Source: Candidatus Omnitrophota bacterium
Lineage (GTDB): Bacteria; Omnitrophota; Gorgyraeia; 2-02-FULL-51-18
DNA length: 42,838 bases
Assembly (NCBI GenBank): GCA_016180585.1
Contig: JACPAX010000009.1
Coordinates: 1 to 42,838 of the forward strand
Reading direction: 5' to 3'
The position numbers and the translations under genes are program-made. The notes under the pieces are model-generated. The model saw only the letters and a list, made by a program, of their open reading frames with translations, was not told the DNA's origin and did no database searches. Below, in pieces: positions 14,383 to 20,090 of this stretch. The stretch's first letter is position 1. Every line of letters begins with the position of its first letter.

Positions 14383-14765
14383 GATGCCCGATGTGCGGAT
14401 TGGAATACGACTTGAAAAAGGCGGAGGCCGCCTGCGAGGCCGCCTGCCCGCTGTGGAAAAAATGCGATCTCGTGCGCTGTCCCAACTGCTTCTACGAGAC
14501 CGTGCTTGAGCCGGCGTGGTTCCGTCGCCTGTTCGCCCCGCCTTGTTCGCTTGCGGACCTGCCGCCCGGCCGCCAGGCCCAGGTCAGCCGGATCGAGACG
14601 GATGACCGGGACGCGCTCCGGAAAATCATCGCGATGGGGGTCCTGCCGGAGACGAAGATTTTACTGGTCCAGAAATTCCCCGGCATCGTCTTTGAGATCG
14701 GCAGCGCCCGTTTCTCGGTCGACGAGGAGCTTGCGCGCCGCATCCATGTACGGGAAAACCCCTAA
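14379..14765 (+). CDS. feoA: FeoA-domain protein with N-terminal zinc ribbon
   Basis: The 128-residue product starts at ATG 14379 in an ATGA overlap with the FeoB channel gene. Residues 3-40 hold a cysteine cluster (CPMCG, then C19, C23, C29, and CPNC near 35-38) typical of a zinc ribbon or a small metal site. Residues 55-128 match FeoA: a short SH3-like beta-barrel with LADLPPGRQAQVSRIE, ALRKIIAMGVLPETKI and a C-terminal FSVDEELARRIHV. FeoA-like domains stimulate FeoB or bind regulators; the cysteine-rich extension might sense Fe(II). The fusion is seen in several anaerobes. Confidence 0.85.
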   Translation: MRCPMCGLEYDLKKAEAACEAACPLWKKCDLVRCPNCFYETVLEPAWFRRLFAPPCSLADLPPGRQAQVSRIETDDRDALRKIIAMGVLPETKILLVQKFPGIVFEIGSARFSVDEELARRIHVRENP

Positions 14766-14770
14766 AATCC

Positions 14771-14788
14771 CAGTGACCGAGGTCACTG
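14771..14788. promoter_or_regulatory. CRP-like palindrome between feoA and the cysteine-motif gene
   Basis: CAGTGACC-GA-GGTCACTG is a perfect palindrome and fits the (A/T)GTGAC-N4-GTCAC(A/T) pattern seen at 5548 and 18576, with A/T outer bases. It lies in the 67-bp gap before ATG 14833. I see no extended -10 at the class II distance, so its role (internal promoter or repression) is open. Confidence 0.45.
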
Positions 14789-14832
14789 AAGAAGGCCGGC
14801 CTTTCGGGCAGAGTTGAGGTAGAGGGGGGTGT

Positions 14833-15219
14833 ATGGGGAAAAAGCACAGGCAGCATTTTTTGAAATACCGGTCTCTTTACGAAGAGGCGATCCGTCGGCA
14901 TGTCTGCGCCAAATGCGTGGATTTGGGCGAGGACGGTTTTTGCCGCACCAAAGACCCTCAGGGCTGCGGGATATTCAGAAACCTGCTGGGGCTCGTCGAG
15001 GTCGCCCTCAATCTTCACGAGCTCAGGCTTGGGCCGTATATCCGGGCGGTCCGGTCTCACGTCTGCTCCCAATGCGTCAATTCCATGCCCGGCGAGAAAT
15101 GCCCCATCCGCGAGTCGCTCGACTGCGGCCTGGACCGGTACCTCGGACTCGTCTTCGAAGCGATCGAGGCCGTCGACCGTTCCCTCCAAAAAGAAAAGTC
15201 TAAATCCTCCCCATCATAA
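14833..15219 (+). CDS. Protein with duplicated four-cysteine motif, function unknown
   Basis: The 128-residue product contains two copies of the same cysteine pattern. HVCAKCVDLGEDGFC followed by GCGIFRNL (about residues 24-50) is repeated as HVCSQCVNSMPGEKC followed by DCGLDRYL (about 76-104). Each copy is C-x2-C-x8-C-x(6-7)-C, enough for one Zn or Fe-S centre. Helices with mostly charged residues separate them. I recall similar unnamed proteins in Nitrospirota-type genomes near redox genes. It is the last gene of the Feo operon with a GAGGGGGG ribosome site, and its end overlaps the convergent LysR gene by 20 nt. Role in iron or redox handling is inference. Confidence 0.7.
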   Translation: MGKKHRQHFLKYRSLYEEAIRRHVCAKCVDLGEDGFCRTKDPQGCGIFRNLLGLVEVALNLHELRLGPYIRAVRSHVCSQCVNSMPGEKCPIRESLDCGLDRYLGLVFEAIEAVDRSLQKEKSKSSPS

Positions 15220-16084
15220 GGTTGTAGAAGGCCTGGGTGGACTCCGTGAAGATCTTTTCCTTGGCATACAGGATGCCCAAGGGCCTTCGGAGGTGAAGGC
15301 CGCGGACGTCGATGATCTCGAGCGAGCGGTCTTTGAGCTCGTGCGCGAGCGCGATCCGCGGGACCAGTGAGCAGCCGATTCCGAGTTGGATAGCGCTTTT
15401 TAAGGTCTCGATGTTGTCGTATTCGCTCACCAGATTCGGCCGGATCCCTTTTTCCATCAGGAATTCGTCCACCGCGTCGCGTGTCGGCGTATGGGCGGCG
15501 AACGCGACGAAATTCGCCTTGTTGAGGTCGGCGAGCCGGATTTTTTTATGCCGGATGACCGGGTGGTGGGAGGACTGCGCCAGGACCAGCTTCTCCTCGT
15601 CGAAGACCTCGTGGATGATGCCGTATTTTTTCTTCGGATAAGCGACGAATCCGAAGTCGACGCCCCGGTTGGCGGTCATCTCGTAGATTTTCTCGAACGG
15701 ATGATACTCCAGCCGGATGTCGATCTTGGGGAATTTTTTGAGATAGTGTTTCACGACCGGCTGGAGCTCGTATAACCCGATGCTGTAGATGGTGGCCAGG
15801 CGTATCATGCCGGTAAACTGCTGCTTCATTTCTTTGAGCCGCATTTTGGACTCTTCGTATTGCTTGAGGATGTTTTCGGCGTAGGGAAGAAACGTCTTCC
15901 CGCAGGGGGTGAGCACGATTTTTTTGTTTTGCCGCTCGAAAAATTTGCACCCGAACTTGTCCTCGAGGATCTTGACGTGCTGAGTGACCGCCGGCTGGGT
16001 CACGTAGTTTTTTTGCGCCGCGGAATGAAACGACCCGGTCTTGGCCGTGTCGACGAACGTCTTGAGGAAAAAGAGATTAATCAC
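15200..16084 (-). CDS. LysR-family transcriptional regulator (likely controls the cytochrome locus)
   Basis: This 294-residue LTTR has an N-terminal helix-turn-helix (FLKTFVDTAKTGSFHSAAQ and VTQPAVTQHVKILE, about residues 6-43) and a substrate-binding effector domain (about 92-290). It is clearly paralogous to the regulator at 31555-32436: both share ATI.S.GLYEL, IY, VDFG.VAYP and TPTR/IPTR segments. It is the second gene of a minus-strand operon, with its ATG at 16084 overlapping the ResB stop by 4 nt. The palindromes ATAAG-N5-CTTAT at 17877 and 18507 fit the LTTR box T-N11-A and are its likely targets. The effector is unknown. Confidence 0.9.
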   Translation of the reverse strand: MINLFFLKTFVDTAKTGSFHSAAQKNYVTQPAVTQHVKILEDKFGCKFFERQNKKIVLTPCGKTFLPYAENILKQYEESKMRLKEMKQQFTGMIRLATIYSIGLYELQPVVKHYLKKFPKIDIRLEYHPFEKIYEMTANRGVDFGFVAYPKKKYGIIHEVFDEEKLVLAQSSHHPVIRHKKIRLADLNKANFVAFAAHTPTRDAVDEFLMEKGIRPNLVSEYDNIETLKSAIQLGIGCSLVPRIALAHELKDRSLEIIDVRGLHLRRPLGILYAKEKIFTESTQAFYNLMMGRI

Positions 16085-17784
16085 TTGGACGACAGCGGCC
16101 TGACGTAGAAAACCAGGAGGACGCCGAGGAATAAAACGCAGGACCCGACGTAGATCAGCGTGATGCCGGGGTTTTTGGCGACCGTGAACACCGAGGCCTC
16201 CCCCCCGTCGGGGTCCTGGATAAAGGAAGACTGAAAGATCCGGTACCCCTTGTAGTCGAGGGGCTGGTTCATCCGGATGGTCTTTTCTATCGTGATTTTC
16301 TCCGCCGGGTCAAAGAGGGCCACGTCGCTCTCATAGGAGGCGGCGGACCGGGTGCCGGGGTAATCCACCTTACGGAAGTCTTTGAGGTTCAGTTTGAACG
16401 GCACCGGCGCGGTCCGGGGCGTGATTTCCACGACGGCATGGCCGTTTTCCGTGTGAAGGCTTACGGGGTTTTCCTCAAACACCCAGTCGGCCGCCGGGGC
16501 GGATCCTTTTTTCACGAGCGAGACCTCGACGGCGGTACGGCCCTTTTCCGTTTCTTTGGCGTGGGCCACGCGCTGGGTGACGACCGCCCGCTCCAGAAGC
16601 TTCTCGACCCGGAAGGAAAAATCCACCCAACCCGCGGGGTAAGTTTTTCCCGCCTCAATCCCCCCGCCGGTTTTCCCCCGCGAAGACAGGGATTCATAGG
16701 ACCATGTCCGGCCGCCGTCCGGCGGGAAAAAATTGAGCGAGGCCTGCCGGGTCCCGCTTTCTCCGGCGGGGGCGGAAAGCTCCACGGTCAGACCCAGGGC
16801 GGAATTCTTCCCGTGAAGCGATTCAAATTCGGGGAAGAGCGCGAATTTTTTGTGGTTCTCGCGCCGGCCTTTGGGGTCCACCGCGTCGAACGACACCGCC
16901 GGATTCAGGGGTTTCTCGGAAATGCTCACCAGCCGGTTGTCGGAAACCCTCGCGTCGGGGTAGTAAAGCAGATTGGAAATCACTATCCCGGTTTTGCCGA
17001 GCGGGATGTCCCCCGGAGGAATGCGCGTGAGGTCGATCGCCAACTCTTCCGACGAGCCGGTTTCTTTCACGCGCAGCGTGGGGACCGCGTCCCGGTCTTT
17101 GGCGCCCGCCTTCTTTTTTTTCAACTGCACGACGGCCGGCCCGAGAGAAATCCTGTCGGAGGAAGGCTCGAGCGGATTTTTTTCAATAAGCCAAAAGGTG
17201 TTTTTGAAGGCCATCGCCTCGCTCGAGAGCGCCAGCTCAATGGCGGGATTGGCGGGCGAGTCCCCGGCGCCGGGAAGGATGTCGGTCACGACCACGGCGT
17301 CCGTCCATATTTTATCGATAGAAAGCCTTTCGGTGTCCGAGAGATCGAAGCCGCGCCGCAATCTCGCGGGGGAGGCGGCGCCAAGGTCGAGCCAGGCGGC
17401 GCGGCCGCCGTGATGCACGGTCAGGCGGTCGCCGGCCAGGACGATTTCGTTCTTGGTCTGGCCCTCGACGAGCAGCATGTTGCCGTCGATGCCCAAAAGC
17501 CGCGACAGGAGGGACCCGGCCAGCACCATGAGGATTCCGATGTGGGTGACGACGAAGCCCGTGTGCTGCCTTTTAAATGGAAGGCGCAGGAGCGTCGAAC
17601 AAAAGAGGTTGACGCCGACCATCGCCAAAAATACGTCGAACCAGGCCGACTGGTAAAAATATTTCTGCGCGAACGGCGTGCCGTAAAACGACTCGAGCGT
17701 CGTGGAGATCGTCAGCACGACCGCCAGCGTCGCGATGAGAAAAACGGCGAAATAAAGAGAACCCACAATCCGAATAATGGACAT
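16081..17784 (-). CDS. ResB-like cytochrome c biogenesis protein
   Basis: This 567-residue membrane protein has the ResB layout: helices near the N-terminus (FAVFLIATLAVVLTISTTLESFYG, VFLAMVGVNLFCSTLLRLPFK, GFVVTHIGILMVLAGSLLSRL), a long periplasmic domain, and a final helix before a short tail (ITLIYVGSCVLFLGVLLVFYV). GYRIFQSSF near residue 525 is typical of the end of the periplasmic domain. System II ResB works with CcsA to deliver and attach haem to apocytochromes c. The start at 17784 was chosen because AAAGGAG precedes it; the frame extends 12 codons further. A CRP-like site with class II -10 lies upstream. The downstream gene is LysR. Confidence 0.82.
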   Translation of the reverse strand: MSIIRIVGSLYFAVFLIATLAVVLTISTTLESFYGTPFAQKYFYQSAWFDVFLAMVGVNLFCSTLLRLPFKRQHTGFVVTHIGILMVLAGSLLSRLLGIDGNMLLVEGQTKNEIVLAGDRLTVHHGGRAAWLDLGAASPARLRRGFDLSDTERLSIDKIWTDAVVVTDILPGAGDSPANPAIELALSSEAMAFKNTFWLIEKNPLEPSSDRISLGPAVVQLKKKKAGAKDRDAVPTLRVKETGSSEELAIDLTRIPPGDIPLGKTGIVISNLLYYPDARVSDNRLVSISEKPLNPAVSFDAVDPKGRRENHKKFALFPEFESLHGKNSALGLTVELSAPAGESGTRQASLNFFPPDGGRTWSYESLSSRGKTGGGIEAGKTYPAGWVDFSFRVEKLLERAVVTQRVAHAKETEKGRTAVEVSLVKKGSAPAADWVFEENPVSLHTENGHAVVEITPRTAPVPFKLNLKDFRKVDYPGTRSAASYESDVALFDPAEKITIEKTIRMNQPLDYKGYRIFQSSFIQDPDGGEASVFTVAKNPGITLIYVGSCVLFLGVLLVFYVRPLSSK

Positions 17785-17810
17785 CGCGCTCCTTTTGGTT
17801 GTTAGGGGCA

Positions 17811-17853
17811 AAGTTATCAAGAATCCCCCTTTGAGTCTGTGACGAAAATCACT
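17811..17853 (-). promoter_or_regulatory. CRP-like activator site and extended -10 of the ResB-LysR operon
   Basis: TGTGAC-GAAA-ATCACT (17838-17853) matches the CRP-like palindrome with two weak positions. On the minus strand an extended -10, TG-A-TAACTT (17819 to 17811), has its hexamer 29.5 bp from the palindrome centre. This is the same sequence and same distance as at 5582-5590. ATG 17784 follows 27 nt after the hexamer. Confidence 0.6.
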
Positions 17854-17875
17854 ATTATACAGTCAAAACGCTCAC

Positions 17876-17924
17876 GATAAGTAATTCTTATTAATTCATC
17901 ACAAAATCCAAGTTTACTTATAAT
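17876..17924 (+). promoter_or_regulatory. LysR-type promoter P1: ATAAG-N5-CTTAT plus TTTACTTATAAT
   Basis: ATAAG (17877-17881) and CTTAT (17887-17891) form an inverted repeat with a 5-bp spacer, a T-N11-A LTTR box. A perfect TATAAT (17919-17924), inside TTTACTTATAAT (17913-17924), follows with no good -35, as expected for an activator-dependent promoter. The same arrangement recurs at 18506-18555. It now points into an outer-membrane protein remnant and the monohaem gene at 18193. Confidence 0.65.
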
Positions 17925-17927
17925 TGA

Positions 17928-18158
17928 TGTTTTGGTACGGTAAAAAACTATAATGATTTCAGCACGATCAGCCTGCCTCTCGGGGCGGACTATGAGGAGT
18001 ACGGCGTGACGCTTGGCGTGAAATTTTTCGGGCTTTGCAAAGAGATGAGCTTTGAGCCCAAGTACCGCTTTTACCGTTACCATCCGAATGAGGACGTAGA
18101 AGCGGGCGGGTACGACGCCCATATCCTGTGGCTGAACGTGACTACAAGGTGGAGTTAA
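17928..18158 (+). pseudogene. 3' remnant of an outer-membrane beta-barrel gene
   Basis: The frame 17928-18158 is open for 76 codons, with no proper start, and ends in TAA. It encodes alternating aromatic/polar strands: NDFSTISLPLGADYEEYG, then VTLGVKFF, FEPKYRFYRYHP, and a last strand AHILWLNVTTRWS with an aromatic near the terminus, as in outer-membrane barrels. The barrel gene's front part is missing, and the frame opens four bases after the TATAAT of P1. The simplest reading is a deletion that fused promoter P1 to the 3' end of a second barrel gene. The remaining 17785-17927 sequence holds the regulatory sites already listed. Confidence 0.6.
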
Positions 18159-18192
18159 GTAATTCATTCACTCTAGGGGAGGAAGAACCGCG

Positions 18193-18495
18193 ATGAGGAC
18201 TGAAAAGGTGTCTTACAAATGGTTCGGGTGTCTGGCGGCCGGCGTCGCCTCTTTGTTTTTCGCCGTGAACGGCATGGCCAATATCGGGATCGTCAAGGCT
18301 TACAAGGAGACCTTCCCCGGCGAGAAACCCAAATGCACCCACTGCCACGTCGATAAGAGCCCCAAAAAAGAAGAGGGCCGGCACGAGTTCAACGAGTATG
18401 GCAAGAAAGTTTTCGCGGCCAAGAACGAACTTAAAAAAGAAAAAGTGGACGGGGAGGTCTTGAGCAAAGTGGGCAAAGGCGAGGCCACGGAGTAA
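18193..18495 (+). CDS. Small exported monohaem c-type cytochrome
   Basis: This 100-residue protein has an N-terminal signal segment (about 11-29) and one haem site, CTHCH at residues 48-52. A basic, lysine-rich C-terminal half follows. It is paralogous to the gene at 18665: both share YKE.FP.EKPKC.HCH.D, then PKKE.G.HE.NEYGKKV and A K near the end. A GGGGAGGAAG ribosome site precedes the ATG. It is probably a soluble periplasmic electron carrier serving the larger cytochromes. It lies behind promoter P1 and the barrel remnant, so it may be the surviving member of a decayed duplicate conduit. Confidence 0.85.
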   Translation: MRTEKVSYKWFGCLAAGVASLFFAVNGMANIGIVKAYKETFPGEKPKCTHCHVDKSPKKEEGRHEFNEYGKKVFAAKNELKKEKVDGEVLSKVGKGEATE

Positions 18496-18505
18496 CGGCC
18501 CGGCC

Positions 18506-18555
18506 GATAAGCAGTTCTTATCAGATTTATAAAAAAATTAGTATTTACTTATAAT
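18506..18555 (+). promoter_or_regulatory. LysR-type promoter P2: GATAAG-N5-CTTATC plus TTTACTTATAAT
   Basis: GATAAG (18506-18511) and CTTATC (18517-18522) are a perfect 6-bp inverted repeat with a 5-bp spacer. TTTACTTATAAT at 18544-18555 contains a perfect TATAAT (18550-18555), identical to P1 and at nearly the same distance (36 bp versus 35 bp from the palindrome centre). The two promoters look duplicated and bound by the same regulator, most likely the LysR protein at 15200-16084. Confidence 0.7.
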
Positions 18556-18575
18556 CTTTTTTTGAATAGGCTAGG

Positions 18576-18619
18576 TGTGACACTGGTCACAGACCGCCTC
18601 TTTTGTTTTTTGTTAGGAT
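18576..18619 (+). promoter_or_regulatory. CRP-like activator site and extended -10 of the cytochrome conduit operon
   Basis: TGTGAC-ACTG-GTCACA (18576-18591) is a perfect copy of the palindrome at 5548-5563. An extended -10, TG-T-TAGGAT (18611-18619), begins its hexamer 30.5 bp from the centre, within 1 bp of the class II distance. It lies downstream of P2, so the operon at 18665 may have two promoters, and a protein bound here would sit at about +22 relative to P2. Confidence 0.6.
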
Positions 18620-18664
18620 GCAGGGTGTCTGGGATTTCAGTCTAATCGATAAGGGAGTGGATCC

Positions 18665-18952
18665 ATGAAGAGCGGGCGATTGGTTTTTTTTGCGGCGGCG
18701 GCTATTTTCGCGGTCGCGGCGGTGTTTTCGTTCACGGGTTCTCCGGCGGCCTGGGCCAATGTGAAGCAGGTCAAGATTTACAAAGAGGCCTTTCCGGACG
18801 AGAAGCCCAAGTGTGCCCACTGCCATGCGGATGAGAAACCCAAGAAGGAGGACGGACAGCACGAGCTGAACGAATACGGCAAGAAGGTTCTTCAGGCGAA
18901 AACCGGAGAGACTCCCGACGCGGAGGCGTACCGCAAAGTCGGGAAAGAATGA
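18665..18952 (+). CDS. Small exported monohaem c-type cytochrome (paralogue)
   Basis: This 95-residue protein has a signal peptide (about residues 1-31, cleavage near AAWA) and one haem site, CAHCH at 50-54. It shares the EKPKC.HCH, PKKE and NEYGKKV segments with the protein at 18193. It is the first gene of the conduit operon, behind both an LTTR-type promoter and a CRP-like site, and is followed after 46 nt by the seven-haem cytochrome. A role as periplasmic electron shuttle between the inner-membrane complex and the outer-membrane conduit is inferred from position. Confidence 0.85.
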   Translation: MKSGRLVFFAAAAIFAVAAVFSFTGSPAAWANVKQVKIYKEAFPDEKPKCAHCHADEKPKKEDGQHELNEYGKKVLQAKTGETPDAEAYRKVGKE

Positions 18953-18998
18953 CTCCGGGTGAAGGCCATCCAGGGAGGTCAAAATCAGCGGAGGGGAT

Positions 18999-19838
18999 AT
19001 GGGGGGACGGCTGTATCGCGTGAACGCGGGCCTCGTGGCGGGGTTCGCGGGAGGCTTTGTTTGTTTCGTCCTGCTGACAGGCCAAGCGGCAGCCGGGCCG
19101 CAAGAGGATCAAAACGCCGTCGGGAAGAACGCCCCGCCGGCGGAGACTTGGATTAAAGAAGAGCAAAGAAGCGCCGATTATGTGGGCGCCGAGACCTGCG
19201 CCGCCTGCCACGAAGACATCGTCAAGAAACAAAAACTCTCCACGCATTACGGGACGATCTCCGGCACCGGCAAAGCGGTGGAAGGGGAATCCTGCGAGGC
19301 CTGCCACGGCCCCGGCGGTCTTCACGCGGAAGACGGAAATCCCAAGCTCATCACGCGCTATTCGACGGAGACCTGCTTCAGCTGCCACGTGGACAAGCGG
19401 GCCCAGTTCGAGCTTCAATTTCATCATCCCGTCGTCGAAGGTCGCATGAGCTGTCTGGACTGCCACGACGTCCACGGCCTGAGCGCCTCCCACCCCAATA
19501 CGGCGCTTGAAAGAACCAACGAGAAGTGTTTCAAATGCCATAAGGAATTCAAAGGGCCGTATGTCTTCGAGCACGATCCCATGCGGGAGGGCTGCCAGGT
19601 CTGCCATGAGCCCCACGGCGGCGTGTACGATAAGCTTCTTGTCGCGGATCAAAGCTCGCTCTGCCTGCGATGCCATTGGGAGCAGGCCTCCAACACCGCG
19701 GCGGGAAACATCGGCGGCGTGGCCCACGGCGTGAAGGGGGGCACCGGCGGCGATTACGATATCGGCGAAGGCGAGGAATGCGTCGACCATCACCGGGCGG
19801 TGCATGGCTCAAATATGTGGAGAACATTTAACCGCTAA
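18999..19838 (+). CDS. Multihaem periplasmic cytochrome, DmsE/MtrA-like, seven intact haem sites and one degenerate
   Basis: This 279-residue protein has a signal segment (about 10-32) and haem motifs CAACH (67), CEACH (99), CFSCH (126), CLDCH (152), CFKCH (177), CQVCH (199) and CLRCH (222). Near the C-terminus, where DmsE-type proteins carry a last CxxCH followed by HGSN, it reads CVDHHRAVHGSN (261-272): the second cysteine is replaced by histidine. So seven haems are expected, not eight. With the beta-barrel gene downstream it forms a porin-cytochrome pair like MtrA-MtrB, carrying electrons through the outer membrane. GGAGGGG precedes the ATG. A repeat element starts one base after its stop. 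Confidence 0.88.
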   Translation: MGGRLYRVNAGLVAGFAGGFVCFVLLTGQAAAGPQEDQNAVGKNAPPAETWIKEEQRSADYVGAETCAACHEDIVKKQKLSTHYGTISGTGKAVEGESCEACHGPGGLHAEDGNPKLITRYSTETCFSCHVDKRAQFELQFHHPVVEGRMSCLDCHDVHGLSASHPNTALERTNEKCFKCHKEFKGPYVFEHDPMREGCQVCHEPHGGVYDKLLVADQSSLCLRCHWEQASNTAAGNIGGVAHGVKGGTGGDYDIGEGEECVDHHRAVHGSNMWRTFNR

Positions 19839-20049
19839 CAGTCTGATGAAAAAGCCCAATCTCCGCCACAGAGCGCCGGCGGATCCGTCACAAACAGCGC
19901 TTTGTGGACGGATCCGGCGCGCTGTTTGGCGGATGCTTCGTTGCCCGGTCGCTTCCGCCTGCTGCTTCGCGGCAGGACGGACCCGTCCTCGCGAAGCGCG
20001 AGGCGGGCGCTTCCTCGCGCCTCGCATCTTGGGCTTTTTGATCAGACTG
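19839..20049. mobile_element. 211-bp MITE-like palindromic element between the conduit genes
   Basis: The ends are 21-bp inverted repeats with a single mismatch: CAGTCTGATGAAAAAGCCCAA (19839-19859, one base longer than the 20 compared at each end) against the complement of 20029-20049. Inside are further hairpins, such as GGATCCGTC/GACGGATCC around 19880-19910. It has no gene of its own. It starts directly after the cytochrome stop codon and separates it from its barrel partner. No clear target-site duplication is visible. Confidence 0.7.
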
Positions 20050-20090
20050 TTCGACTCATAGGTTTTTCAGCAGCTAAAAGGGGGGTGGGC

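Noticed and set aside
19902-20090. N-terminal extension of the beta-barrel into the palindromic repeat
   Set aside because: The upstream codons are repeat sequence, and a clean signal peptide with a ribosome site begins at 20091.
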